Shown: in pieces, positions 22,790 to 34,699 of the stretch
How the letters are laid out: every line of letters begins with the position of its first letter
Numbering within the stretch: the stretch's first letter is position 1
NCBI GenBank assembly: GCA_026214975.1
Contig: CM047805.1
Coordinates: 185,009,333 to 185,073,332 of the forward strand
DNA length: 64,000 bases
Direction of reading: 5' to 3'
Origin: Gentiana macrophylla
Taxonomy: Eukaryota; Streptophyta; Magnoliopsida; Gentianales; Gentianaceae
Translations under genes and position numbers: made by a program
The notes under the pieces: model-generated
Told to the model about the DNA's origin: nothing
Seen by the model: only the letters and a program-made list of their open reading frames with translations
The model's database searches: none

Positions 22790-23460
22790 GGCCCTATAAT
22801 GAAATAGGCCCATTTTTAATGGAAGGTACCAACCCAAATACTTGTGGCTTAATTTAGTACCACCAAGGCCTTTGAAAAAAAAAATGGAAAATTAGGGATA
22901 AGGACACAATCTGGAATATTTTTAAGTAACATGATAACTACATATTTTTATAGGGAGAAGGACAACTGCATAATTTTTATAGTGAGAAGAATGACAAATG
23001 AATCCAGAAAATCGGTGAATCTCATAGTGAATCCCGAAATCGGTGAATTTAAATGATGAATTTTGAAAATTAGTGAATTTAAACAATGAATTTTGAAAAT
23101 TAGTGAATTTTTGAGTGAATTTAAGCAAATGAATTTTGATCACAAGTGAATTTCGACAATGAATAAATAGCTATTTCTTTATCAAAAGTTTCAAAAGACT
23201 GTTCTTCTACTCAATTGATGAAATATTTCTGTCCTTCACCCTCATTCCCCCTAAAAAAAAATTATTAGTACCCCCGCTACCCCTCCCTCCCCAACTCCCT
23301 AAATACTTTTGCTTTAAAAAGCAAAAATAAATTGGACTATTTATCGGTGTAACAACGGTGTAACGAATAGATGTGGAAAGACTAACCGGAGCTACATTAA
23401 TTAAAAGTAACAATATAATATGAAATAACAATACAATAAAAATGATAATTTCCAACATAT
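22790..23460. repeat. AT-rich spacer sharing phrases with 49175-49990
   Basis: Phrases such as AAATAGGCCCA.TTTTAA, TTAGTACCACCAAG and CTCCCTAAATACTT occur here and, in similar order, at 49175-49985, suggesting an old dispersed repeat. No ends or target duplications are delimited. 23030-23165 additionally repeats a unit of about 30 bp (TGAATTTAAACAATGAATT-like) several times. Confidence 0.35.
23030..23165. repeat. Short degenerate tandem repeat (about 30 bp unit)
   Basis: TTAGTGAATTTAAACAATGA, ATTTTGAAAATTAGTGAATT and variants recur roughly four times. No coding role is seen. Confidence 0.6.
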
Positions 23461-24053
23461 AATAAAAATTACGAGTGAAAACAATAATTTAAATTACTCG
23501 GTGTCACTAACCATCACTAGAATCGGGACGTTTATCACTTCAATTACTCACATGTCGCTTAAAACCATCACTAGAATTGGGAACATGAACGAGTTTGAGC
23601 TTCTATCTCAAGTCTGGCCTTTTGATCTTCTGATATTCTAAACTTCTTAGCATATTTGAATCTGCTCTTCTGATGCACCTAGACTAACTTAAACTATATT
23701 GTTACAACTACACGTCTGATCTGAAATCCTATACAATGTGTGATCAGATTACTAATAAAATCTATCATTGGTTCTAAACCAACAAATTTGATATCACCAA
23801 AACTTCTAACTTATGAGATTCCTAAAAAATTCCTCATTTTTTAATTAAGTCAAAACCATTAACATCTAAACGATCACAAATTAAAATTGAATAAAAACAA
23901 ATTAAAAAGTCAATAATATTTTGACTTGGAGGAAAATGAATCAATTTTATATATAAGATGCAACATACTTATGTTTACAATTACAGCAGATGACAAGCTA
24001 AACAAAATGAAAGCAAAAACTCGTCTAATCTTCAATCTTCAATTCCAGACCTA

Positions 24054-24399
24054 GGCCCTGTTTGGTTGCGTGTTGAATTGTGGTTGAATGGATTCAAGAA
24101 AGATAAAATAAAATAAAATATAGTGAATAATGATTATAAAGTTGAAATGTTGTATTGAAATTTGTATAGTTAAAGAAATGATTGGTGAGAGAAATTTTAA
24201 TGATATATTATATTGAAAAATTAATAGTTAAATAGTGTAGTGGGTGAATAAAGTAAATTGATTAATATTATTTTATTTGTTGATGTTGAATGATTGATGA
24301 GAGAATTTATAATAAAATAATAATAAATAAGATAGTGGAGTAAATAAAATATTAGGTTGGATCAAAATGGATCCAACCTTACTCAAACCAAACAAGGCC
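24054..24399. mobile_element. MITE with GGCC(C/T)TGTTTGG terminal inverted repeats
   Basis: The left end GGCCCTGTTTGGTTG pairs with the right end, which reads GGCCTTGTTTGGTTT in reverse complement. The interior is A/T-rich and non-coding. The ends resemble PIF/Harbinger (Tourist) or hAT MITEs common near plant genes. The flanking trinucleotides (CTA, TGA) are not a convincing duplication, so the superfamily is uncertain. Confidence 0.6.
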
Positions 24400-25227
24400 T
24401 GAAGAGTTTGGTGAGGGTCATTTTGTAGCTCACCAAATTGTGACATGCGCTCACCTCCCAATCTAGTTTTCCCATCTTTGGTGGTAAGCCCTGAACTCGA
24501 ACTAATATATTCCAAAATCCGAGCCAAGGTGAGTGTTGTGACAGATTGCCCACACTTGAGGAGGGTGTTGGGAGAGATTGTCCACATTCTTGAAAAAAAT
24601 TGTGCAAGTGTTGGACTGATTGCCAACACTTGAGGGGATGTTGGGACAGATTGCCAACACTCTTAAATGATAAAGAAATAAAATAGCACAATTACTTCAA
24701 CCAATTAGTTTTAATACAATGTTAAGCGTTTGATCCTAACACTAAGCCCCACCCTTTCCGTTGGTCCACACAACCGCACTCAAAGTTCTGGATGGATCCT
24801 CGGTCAGCAAAATAGCCGGTCAGAATATCGTATAGTAGGTAGTTTAGTGTTATTTGTGGAAGTTTGGTCGTCAATGTCCTTTGTCTTTTCCCATTGTCGT
24901 TTCCTCTTCTTTCTTTTTGGGGTCTTCTTGTTTTCCCCCCTCCCATTTTAGTCCCTGCTTTTCTCTGCTTGCTCTCCTGTGTGCTTCCTTCCTCACCTGC
25001 CAATGGTACCGTCAAACGACGCCGTATGCCTCATAAATGGCACCGTTCTGTCACCCACACCAGTTCATCATTTACAGGCTTGGTACGTGGCTTTCCACCT
25101 GCCGGCTTACCCAATACGTGTTCTGATCTTGCTTCTCCGTCATCTCTTCGCCTCAAACGCCCAACTCTGCTTTATACACGTGCCTTCTTGCCTCTCTAGC
25201 AGACCAATAGGAACAAGGCTTGTGTAC
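24400..25227. other. No gene; possible LTR-element scraps
   Basis: Near 24545-24665, CACTTGAGGAGGGTGTTGGG and ACACTTGAGGGGATGTTGGG look like purine tract plus LTR-start junctions of copia elements, but no body is attached. 24850-25230 is C/T-rich, with several overlapping short frames that match nothing. Confidence 0.3.
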
Positions 25228-27123
25228 TGATGAGAGACAAATTAATGATCATTATTACGACATTTTACCCCAATATTGATACCACTTTGAGCATTATTGT
25301 ACCAATTTAAATCATAATTACTAAGTTTTATCAAAATGTATAAGTAGTAATTATTATATAAAATATCGTATAATTTCATAAAAATATACTAAAAACTCAT
25401 AAAAACCTAAATCGTTATAAATAGATATTATCGTTATAAATTTAATAAAACTTATAGTTTTGTGGTCGTAATTCTCTCGTGGCTCGTGTTTTTGATCGCT
25501 TTGAGTGCGTGTGATGAAAAGCGAAGAATTAATATCGAATAAAAGAGAGAAACCGAAGAAGGATATTTTTCAAAGTCCGCCCGAACCGAAAAGACCGGCC
25601 CGAGCCGGAATAATCATCATTACAAAGACGTGGGTATGACAAGGAGAGAATCATCAGATTGTGTAGCACCGCCCGAAGCCGGAAAAAGACCGGCCGCGCG
25701 TGCACTACCCCTATAAATACTCCCTCAGTCCATTTGTTCAGATTGCCCCAAAATATATATATAAATCTCTATATATATTTTCCTCTACCTCTTTCTTTTT
25801 ATTTCTTTTGTGTTTTGGGCCCATATATATATATACATACATATATATATATATATATGTGGATGTATGTATATATATATGCATATGTGTATAAATAAAT
25901 AGAGTAGTATCGTTGTAATGCTTGGATTTATTATCGAGGATTGTTGTCTCGGAAGCCGTTGTTACTTTCACGAGGATTAGGCTCCAATTCAAAGATTTGT
26001 AATCGGTAATTTTCTAATGTTATTATGTTTATTATTTCTATCTATTTATATACATATATATATTAGTAGTAGTAATATCTAAGCCAAGATATGAATTTGA
26101 ATTAGTTAATCTTTTTGGTAAAATGGATGATCGACTCTGGTAATAATGATTAAAACCAATTATAATGAATTTTTTCTACCGAGCTTAATGAAACGTTAAT
26201 ATTGACATAGCTAATCAATATAAAGCAGAATCGTAACCTAATGACGAACTAAGCGGTGAAGTTAGGATATGAGAAAAAGGTAGAAAAACCGGAGGGTAAA
26301 AATGGCCGAGTGAAAGCGTGACAACGGAATCCTATTTCCTACCCGAGGCGATTTGTCTTGGGAAAGATGAATCTTATTAAATTTGTGCTCAAGATCGTAA
26401 TAATGTTAAAATCAACGGTTCAATTGAAACTAACACCGGAAAGTTAAATCGATCCGCCGACAACGAGAGCTTTTGAATAACATCGGCCGTCGACAAACGG
26501 AATAACCTCTTTTATCCGGGGTAGATTTGTACTCGGCACTGCTATTTGAGACTAACCGAGATTAGCATGGGGCGGTTGTGGAGATTAAAATGATGACAAT
26601 TTGACATATGACAATTTCATACGCTCGTGTGAGGAGGAGTTATAATTTGCAGAAAGACAAGGTTCTTATATAATTGACCTCCTTGCATCGAGGAAAAGAT
26701 CACATCTCATTTATTAACTAAAAGAGATCATGGTTTAATAACATTATCTTGGTTAGTTTCTATATATTATATTAGTATTTATATTATATATATCTATATA
26801 TCTATATATATATATTTATGTCTATGTATCAATATATGTATTTATATATTTATATATATATATCTATATAAGTATTTATTTCTTGTTTTACTAACATCTA
26901 ACTAATCTAACTATCTAACTATAAATGGTAAAAGCTATGACTTAGATCGAGTTAATAATATTTTTCTCAGTGTTTAACCACACTTTGAATTAGATCTTCA
27001 TTTCCACGAGGATACGACTTGACTCACCGGACTAAAGACTTCTGATTTGACCCGATGCAGCTGCCGGTAAGGATCGTAACACCTAGAAAAGGTCCGTCGA
27101 CTTTTCTGGCGCCGTGCGCGGGA
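25228..27123 (+). mobile_element. Long LTR plus primer-binding site of a Ty3/gypsy element; body missing
   Basis: A GC-to-AT mixed stretch starting TGATGAGAGACA and ending just before TTTTC-TGGCGCCGTGCGCGGGA (site at 27107-27123). That site resembles the TGGCGCCG primer site of plant Ty3/gypsy Tat/Ogre/Athila-type elements. A TATA box (CTATAAATAC, 25711-25720) sits about 480 bp into the LTR, leaving a long R-U5 of about 1.35 kb. No gag or pol follows; ordinary spacer resumes by about 27200. The 5' border is set from the TG start and is approximate. (TA)n microsatellites lie near 25826-25880. Confidence 0.6.
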
Positions 27124-27261
27124 AACGACGCTAATTCATTGTGTTCGAATGGTTTCTACTTGTATTAGCTCAAAATTCTCGAGGATAAGTCAACACTCTT
27201 CTTATCACATTTCTTTTTCCTAAGACTAATGTATGCCACTTGGTACAACCTTACTAAAATT

Positions 27262-27401
27262 GTTGAACCAGTAAATCTCTCTAAATGACAAATTTTACAA
27301 TATCACCGTTTTATGAAAATTGTACCAAGTCGTTTAACCATTAAATCTCACTAAATGACAAATTTTACGATATAACCGTTGTATAAAAATTATACCAAAT
27401 G
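27262..27401. repeat. 70-bp tandem duplication
   Basis: Two units (27262-27331 and 27332-27401) share TAAATCTC.CTAAATGACA, AATTTTAC.ATAT.ACCGTT and AAAATT.TACCAA. It is non-coding. Confidence 0.75.
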
Positions 27402-27644
27402 ACATATATTAGTGTGTTTCATTTTTATTCTAATTCACATAATAATAAAATGTTACAAATGAATGATTGTATTGTTTGACACTTGTCGTCTTTCACAGCG
27501 TTGAATTGTAAAATTTGTCATTCATCCTAAAATTAGTAGGGTTGTTTATTTTACTTCCATTTGCCTCCTACGTCTGCAGAAGCTAAAAAATTTCCTCCAT
27601 ATTTCCTAATAAAAAAAAAAACTTAGTATTGCACTATTGCATCA

Positions 27645-28914
27645 ATGTCGGATTCTCATTTACCTGAAGATCTACTTGTTCTTGTATTAGAGAGATTACC
27701 ACCAAAATCTCTTCTTCTTCGATTTAAGACTGTATCAAAATCGTGGAATACTCTTATTTCAAGCCAGGAATTCATCGGATCCCATCGAAAGCAGGCTAGC
27801 ATCGACCAAAAACCAAGCATAATAATGATTCATGAAATTGATCCTTGGATTGCTTCCTCTCATCAGGAATTATACTTGGTAGAATTTTCAGTCACCGGCG
27901 AAAACATGAAATTAATAGGCTCCGATATTCGACGGCTCCACCACCCTTTTGATAACATGGAATTAAGCCCGGGGTTGACAGCAAGGATGGTCGGCTCTTG
28001 CAATGGTTTACTTTGTCAATTTCTCGAGCGACGACAACGGCGTAATAATTATTCATCTGATGTATATTTGGAATATGACATATCTTTGTACAATCCGTTG
28101 ACAAAGTCATATTGGGAGTTTGCCTGAATGTCCCGCGGTCCTCTCTCGCTATACCAGGGGAAGGCTTTGCTATTCTGTATATTTTTGCGGTTTCGGATAT
28201 GATGATGTTCATGACGACTACAAGGTGGTTATAGCAAACAGGTCAGATGGGTATAGCGTTGATCGTGAAATTGAAGTTTACAGTTTGCGAATTGCGATCC
28301 AATGCCTGGACTAGTGTAAGATCATCAGATCTCTATCTTTGTGTTAACTCAGTCGAGTTCATCAGCGGCGGGGTGTTTGTTAATTGTGCTTTACATTGGA
28401 GATTGTGGAACAACGATCTAAGTTCTAGTTATGATTATGAGTGGAAAGGGAAGCATTCTATACTAGCTTTTGATCTTAGAACAGATAATAAACACAAGAT
28501 TTTTTGCCACTGCCCGAGCTTCTAGAGGATAGGGAGGAAATAAATTATCCTTTGCAATTGTGTGTGTTGAATGGTTGCCTTGCTATAAACAATGGTTACT
28601 GTCCGGATAGTATGTCTACTTTTGATTTGTGGATAATGAAGGATTACGGTTTGAAAGATTCATGGATGAGAATAACTATACATAATTCTCTGGAATATGG
28701 CTTACATTCGAATCCACCTGTGGCTCTTTTAGAGGATAATAATAATCATGAGAGAAAACTCGTATATTATGATCACTATAAAGGAAAGATTTCATTGTAT
28801 GATACGACGAGTCATCAAGTTGTGGAGTTTCCAACGTCCGGTGGTTTTCAAAGCGATAAACGCTTTCCGTTTGTGGGCAGTCTTGTTCAGCCTTATCCGT
28901 CTTCGCTGAGGTAA
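27645..28914 (+). pseudogene. F-box/FBA gene, frameshifted paralogue of 56248-57549
   Basis: The N-terminal F-box is clear (LPEDLLVLVLERLPPKSLLL, SKSWNTLISSQEF), followed by an F-box-associated region. Compared with the intact paralogue it has an extra T near 28122 (after SYWEF), an inserted AATTGCG near 28290-28297, and two extra T in the run near 28500. These are three independent frameshifts. The remainder stays highly similar up to the shared C-terminus (FPFVGSLVQPYPSSLR). It could yield a truncated F-box-only protein of about 160 residues. Relatives of this family (CPR1-type F-box proteins) select substrates for SCF ubiquitin ligases. Confidence 0.92.
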
Positions 28915-29671
28915 TGGTTTTGCTAATTGATTACTTATTATCTTTTATACAGTAGGAGTAGGAGTGTGCAAGATAATTGAAGAATCAAGATTTCGGAATT
29001 AATGTTTCTAATACAATGCCTACAATGCAAGAGGGGGACTTTAATTCTATCCAAAATCATTCATGTCCTCTCCTCTTTTAGTGAATGTCAGATTGAAGAA
29101 TTAAATCACTTATTGATCAACTGCAGCTGCGATTCTTTCAATTATCCGGCCGGGTCCAAATAAACAGGCCGGCCGATTATTTCAACTGCAGCTGAATCAA
29201 TTTTTTTTTTATCAGCAAAGAGATATTTATTATTATTAAGAATCTAGTATGTGTTTGTATTTGCTTCTGATTCTGTGTTATATGGATTGTTATAGGCTTG
29301 TATCCTCCTTTGATCCAGTTTCTATTTGGATCTCTTAATAATATTCATCCAATTTTGCTATGGCCATTTTCATGACACATTTATTGAGTTTTTTTTTGTT
29401 TTTTCATGAAGTTTAATAAGCAAGAGGAGCTCGGATCTTCTGTTGTATTCACAGCAAGCACACTGTGTATAAATTTGGCTTGTGTTTTACTTTTTAGTTT
29501 TGGCTTGAAATTCCCATGCTACCCCTCCCCCACCCACATCCAATGTTGTGAAAGTGGCAGATGACCCTGCCTCGAGAGGGAGATTTCGTACGATGTTGAA
29601 AGGATTGATTTAAGACTATTTGAACTTGAAAAAAAAAAAATCAAGATTGTGTGATTTTCCCGAAAACTTAA
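28915..29671 (+). repeat. 3' flank of F-box duplicon A
   Basis: Matches the 3' flank of the intact gene in blocks: GGAGTGTGCAAGATAATTGA near 28969, ATCAGCAAAGAGA..TTTATT near 29209, and ATTGTGTGATTTTCCCGAAA near 29645. 29020-29190 has no counterpart there. It contains a small inverted repeat (CAACTGCAGCTG ... CAGCTGCAGTTG in reverse) around 29119-29198. Confidence 0.8.
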
Positions 29672-30979
29672 GGGAAAAAGACATTTTACTCCCTCGTTGT
29701 TTGCTATTTAAAGTGTTTGCCTTCCTATGGTTTAAAAATATACTCTTTACCCTCCTGGGGTTTTTCATAAACTGTCAAACAACAATTCCGGCAAACACTA
29801 TGAAATATTCCGTCGAAATATTCACAAATTTATTGTTTTTCCCGTTTTGCCCTTGTTTTCCAATTATCCAAAATCGAAAAAAAAAACCTCCACTACTAGA
29901 AAAATAAAAGTGCAAACCGGATGATTGACTAGGGCAACAAGGAGCTGATTTTGGCTGCGATTGGTTGCGTTTTCCGGCAATTTTGGAGTTTCCGATCTTG
30001 ATTCCGGCGATTATGAAGCTTCTGATCTTGATTCCGGCAATTAAGTGAGCTTATGAAGTTTCTGATCTTGATTCCGGCAATTAAGTGAGCTTTTGAATTG
30101 GCAAGCTTGATCCAGAAATGCTGCTGAGGTGGGTGCATTACCATCAGAACATAAAATCCATACACGACAATGCTTTACCTCTGTAAATTACAGTTTCGGA
30201 AAGCACCAAATAAGATTCAATCCCTCACTAAGTAAACCCAACAAAGCCAAATTATAACCCATTTCCGAGAATCAAAATTTGATGATTTAGCGATTGGAAG
30301 GACTGAGTTGACACACTGAGATCCAAATTTCCAACTGACTACCCCTCCGAAATTCCAATAACAACAATTTTTAAATCCAAGTTCGACAATTGATGTTATT
30401 AAACCTTCCAATTCTCCAGCAAAAGTTACTCCAGCCAAACTCCAAGTAACCTGATTTACCCACAAAATTCAGTCAACAAATAGCACCAAACACCAGCCAA
30501 AATCAAAATCGCCGGAATCAATATCAGAAACTTCAAAATCGCTTGAATCGAGAATCGCCGGAATCGAGATCGGAAATTCCAAAATCGCCGGGAAATGCAG
30601 CCAATCGCAGCTAAAATCAGCCCCTCTTTGCCCTAGTCAATCATCGTCGAGATCGGAAACTCCAAAATCGCCGGAAAACGCAGCCAAGATCAGCCCCTCG
30701 TTGCCCTTCAATCATCGGCACTGCTTTTATTTTTTCCAGTAGTTGAGCTTTTTTTTATTTTATGAGAAATGAATTTAAATGATTTAGATAATTGGAAAAC
30801 ATGGATAAAACGGGAAAACTAATAAATTTAAGAATATTCCGAATATTCTATAGTATTTGCCGGAATTTTCGTTTGATGGTTTGTGAAAAACCCAAGGAGG
30901 GTAAAGAGTATATTTTTAAACTACAGGGAGACAAACGCTTCAATTGGAAAACCACGAGGTGCTAAAAGATCTTTTACCC
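29672..30979. mobile_element. 1.3-kb Mutator-like element with long inverted repeats, 9-bp target duplication
   Basis: Flanked by AAAACTTAA at 29663-29671 and 30980-30988. The ends GGGAAAAAGACATTTTA and, in reverse complement, GGGTAAAAGATCTTTTA extend into inverted arms of some 200 bp (TTTAAAAATATACTCTTTAC, CCTCCTGGGGTTTTTCA). A further inverted GATCTTGATTCCGGCAAT-rich zone lies inside. No transposase. The allelic-style empty site is visible in the paralogous flank near 59430 (CGAAAACTATCGGAGAG). A 9-bp duplication and long TIRs are diagnostic of MULEs. Confidence 0.9.
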
Positions 30980-30988
30980 AAAACTTAA

Positions 30989-31685
30989 TTGAGAGGAAGA
31001 GTATAAGATTGAAGATTATGAACATAGAGCAATGTGTGCACACTCTTACGTTTTAAATTGTATAAGGATTCGATTGTTAAAAGGATTCATTTCATCTCCC
31101 ACTACCATTCTCCCTCCCCTCCCCTCCCCCGAAACCAACCTCCCCTGCTCCCCCTCTATCGATCTGAAACTCCCCCTGCTTCGTCCAACAATCTGAACGC
31201 CGCCCTCTGCTCCCCCTTCCCCGATCTGAAAACCCCCAATCTGATTCCCAACCCTCCTCTCTAACATTCTGTTGCTACGGGGAAAAATGGAGAAAAAAAA
31301 AAAGCAAAGAAAAAACAACGAAACAAGAGTAGCACAAATATGCAAAGAAATTGAAATTGCTGCTTCAATTATACAAACAATAGCATATGGTTATTTGATT
31401 CACTGCTCTAACATTATTATTGCTACGAAAAGAAAAAAGAAAAAAATCCCAAACAAGAGCAGGGTAAAATAATAAACCAAATATTAACACCATACATTAA
31501 TATTTGTTTACATGGGTTCTTTAGAAGCAGAAGATACAAATCATCAATTGAAAATATACTAACAAAACTTGGCTAGCCGTGGCTGAGGAGGTAAAGCTTC
31601 AAACTTGGCTAGCCGTGGCTGTGTTGTGGCGGCAAACTGAAGCGATGACGGCGGCCGATTTGGGTGGAGGAGGCAGAAGAAGCCC
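30989..31685. other. Remainder of F-box duplicon flank, then spacer with a GC-rich short frame
   Basis: 30989-31065 continues the duplicon (GTTACG-TTTAAATT phrase near 31047). 31080-31260 is C-rich. A 20-mer starting AACTTGGCTAGCC is repeated near 31567 and 31602. The frame from 31579 (MAEEVKLQTWLAV...) is GC-rich and cut by the Tourist element. It may be a scrap of a gene, but I do not recognise it. Confidence 0.3.
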
Positions 31686-31688
31686 TAA

Positions 31689-32413
31689 GACTGTCTCCAA
31701 TGGTTTACTGGTTCAACATTTTAAAGTAAGCAGCAGTATATTTTTCAACACTTTATATCTATAATAATGTCCTTTATACACAATCTTTAAATTTCTGTAT
31801 AGTTCTCTTGAGATGTGGAGTCCATGGTGGAGTAACTCTTTGTGTCTTTCTCCGTGCTTTTTCAAAGTTTTGCCGGCAACTAAAAAAAATTGCATCTGCT
31901 TGTTTCAGGAAATATATTATACTACTATATATTGTATAAATATAAAGTTTAAAATAATGTAACTAAAATACAGAAAAAAATTATTAAGAGGGGAAATGAA
32001 ATTTTCTTTTTAAAAATAGTTGAAGGTTAAAACTATAGTTTCTTTTTACCGATACGAAAAAACACACGTACACACACTTTTTGTTTAGTCCTTACTCGTA
32101 TCTATCTTTTCATAAATAACATCCATTTTTTTAGAATCACGTTACAATATTTTTCCCGTTTCAAATATAAATATTCTTGTAATACAAAATACAAAATTTA
32201 TATTTTATTTGAATTACGGTGTAAAAATAGAAGGTAGGAAGAAGAAAAATAAATTGGTGTTTAGATTTGTTAATTGAAAAAAATGGTTTTTGAAGTGTTG
32301 TATTAAATGTGCTTATTGTAGTGAATGACTTTTTAAAGTAATGAAAAAGTGTAACTGGAACGAAAAACGATGTGTTTTGAGTGATGTTTGAAGTACCACC
32401 GTTGGAGATAGTC
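31689..32413. mobile_element. PIF/Harbinger (Tourist-like) non-autonomous element, TAA target duplication
   Basis: Ends GACTGTCTCCAATGGT and, in reverse complement, GACTATCTCCAACGGTGGT, flanked by TAA at 31686-31688 and 32414-32416. A 3-bp TWA duplication with G-starting TIRs is the PIF/Harbinger signature. 725 bp, with no transposase ORF. A possible helper transposase lies 6 kb away (38388-39629), though its own ends are unknown. Confidence 0.85.
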
Positions 32414-32870
32414 TAACCTAACGGGAGGTGGCGGGGGTTTTAATCAGATTAAGAAGATGACGTGAAAAAAATAAAAATGAGGTTTTAATGGGGTGTTTTT
32501 GTAAATTTTAAAAGTTTGGGTGGATATAAGATAATATAACAATTTGGTGATAGTGAAAAATGATTGGCAATATTGTTAACTTTGAAATAAAAATGTGGTG
32601 TAAATGTAGTTTTTAAATTGTTGAAATAATAGATGTTGTGCAAGAAGTAGATTACATATTTTTATTTCAGTGTGGTGCAACAGTAAGGTTGATATGGTGC
32701 GAATAAATGTTTCCATGATAATGGTAATGGTGTCATTGTGTTTGTTAATAAAACGTGTTAATGTGAATCTTGTTATTGTAATCGACATCTTTGTGATCTC
32801 GATGCTTTTCTTGTGATATTGATCATTTGTGATCTCGATAATGTGTTAGTGTAAATGTTGCGAATAAATT

Positions 32871-33170
32871 CAACTTTCAAAAACTTCGTCGAAAGGGTAT
32901 CGTATGAGATCTCAAAATGAAGAGGAAAAAAAAAAAAACTTTGGTGAAAGAATTTTGATGATCGGTGTTTTAAATCAAAAGTTATGGTCGTTTATAAGAA
33001 AAACGCTCCGATTAATGCAAATATTTTTTCGGCTTTCAAAATTTACGTCGGAAGGGTATCGTATGAGATCTCAAAATAAAGAGCAAAAAAAAATATGAAT
33101 TTTGGTGAACTGTTTTTTATGATCGGAGTTCTGAATCAAAAGTTACGGCTGTTTGAAAAAAAGGGATGAA
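32871..33170. repeat. About 161-bp tandem duplication
   Basis: The block CGAAAGGGTATCGTATGAGA near 32890 recurs as CGGAAGGGTATCGTATGAGA near 33050, with flanking TTTGGTGAA..., GATCGG.GTT..., AATCAAAAGTTA.GG in both units. No coding role. Confidence 0.75.
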
Positions 33171-33358
33171 GCAGCGATGTGTACCAAACGTAGGGAAAAA
33201 AAAAGACCAAACGCAGCGATGTCCATCGTGAATTGATATAACATGGTATTTTTGACCGTCTGAATTTTTTTTTGTCCTTTTTGCAACTAATAAAATGAGT
33301 ATATCATGTTTATTTATTTTGGGTCAAAATTTTGACTTTTCCCCCTTTCCCTCATATA

Positions 33359-33631
33359 CTACCACCATCACAAAATGTAAGTCCTTTTAGGGTATTTCAC
33401 ACAGATTAAGAAACTTAGTTAAATTGGTTATGTGTCATTAATTTTGATGGAAAAGTCTAAAATAACCTTTGACTATTATTAATGTAGAGTAGTAAAAAGT
33501 GGGTGAACAGATAATAAATGAGGGGTAAAAATAGAAAAATGTAATAAATGCTTCCTTGGTTATTTAAATGGATTTATATTATGGGACAAAACAAAAAAGC
33601 TAAAAGGACTTACATTTTGAGACGGATGTAG
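33359..33631. mobile_element. Stowaway-like (Tc1/Mariner) MITE, TA target duplication
   Basis: Left end CTACCACCATCACAAAATGT; right end in reverse complement CTACATCCGTCTCAAAATGT. Both continue AAGTCCTTTTAG. TA flanks both ends (33357-33358, 33632-33633). 273 bp, non-coding. Confidence 0.85.
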
Positions 33632-33641
33632 TATATATATA

Positions 33642-33666
33642 CTAGCCACAAACCCGTGCATAATGC
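33642..33666 (-). mobile_element. Helitron 3' terminus (hairpin plus CTAG)
   Basis: On the minus strand the sequence reads CCCGTGCAT-T-ATGCACGGG, then TTTGTGGCTAG, then host T. A 3' hairpin a few bases before CTRR, inserted between A and T, is the Helitron end signature. The element would extend to higher coordinates. I could not find its 5' TC end, so the length is unknown. Confidence 0.6.
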
Positions 33667-34139
33667 ACGGGGTAATACAACAATAAAAATTGTTTAAAAA
33701 TTTATGGTGCCACGGGGTAATACAAGGCGGCACTGTGGCATGATGCACGGGACGGTTCAAGTTAGTAAAATATAAAGAAAAAAATCGATCATTCAGTCAT
33801 ACACTAATATAAATATAAAATTATAAACACATGTGTCATATTACAATCACTAAATGATGATGAAAAAATTCAAAAAGTTTTTTTCTAATATATGAAAAAC
33901 AAATTGACATTTCACAGCATACCAGACTGGTCAATTTTTAACAGCACCTGAAAACCATAGTTGAAGAATGTCAGAACTATGTGCCTCCTTCTCGTATCAA
34001 ATTCATCATACCCTTCAAACTCAAAATAATCCATACAACTCCTATTTCTATCTACGATTCAAACATTCGCTGAATACAATAGCCAACTGATAACGTTGAA
34101 ATTATTACGGTTGTTTAGTGGTGGAATATGTAGTGGATA

Positions 34140-34690
34140 TCTGGCATATTTGATGTATTTGAGTGATGAAGGGCCGGTGGTGCACGGCGGTGATGCAGTA
34201 GGGTATATGAGAGTTAGAGAGAATAGATATTTTGACAGAGTTTAGTTCTCTTTATTATTTTGCTTGTGTCTAATTCTGTTACACAAGGCCTCCTTTTATA
34301 GGAAGGAGGGGGAGTTAGGGTTTAAGCTAGAAACTAGATAAAATATCTTCGCGGCGCGGTTACATGGTCGTTAGGACCGCCATCCACAGGGTCGCCTGCT
34401 CTTTATCCTGTCTCAGCTCCTTCATCCACTATCCCCTCAAAGGCTTGTGCAGTCCCTTATGGACCTCTTCTTAAGGTCGCAAACCGGCCCCCTGAGCTAC
34501 CAGTGACCTTAAAGGTTTGGAGGCTCTTAGCAGGGACCTGAACCTAGCGACCTCAGCTTGATCTTCGTCGCGGACGCTATGGACGCGGACCTCCCTATCC
34601 AACCTAGTGGTTAAATAGGCTTTGTCTGGTAGCTCATAGGTGGCGGCGCTATTTAGACATATCACCAACCTGCTGCACAATAACAGTCGT
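34140..34690 (-). mobile_element. Possible LTR fragment (minus orientation)
   Basis: On the minus strand, CCTATAAAAGGAGG (about 34291-34304) precedes GCCTTGTGTAACAGAATT, a layout typical of LTR promoter and R region. The base composition of 34370-34680 is much more GC-rich than its surroundings. No primer site or second LTR was found, so this stays tentative. Confidence 0.35.
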
Positions 34691-34699
34691 CAGACAAAT

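Noticed and set aside
24854..25230. Several overlapping plus-strand frames in C/T-rich DNA
   Set aside because: All three frames are open because of base composition; no domain, no splice support.
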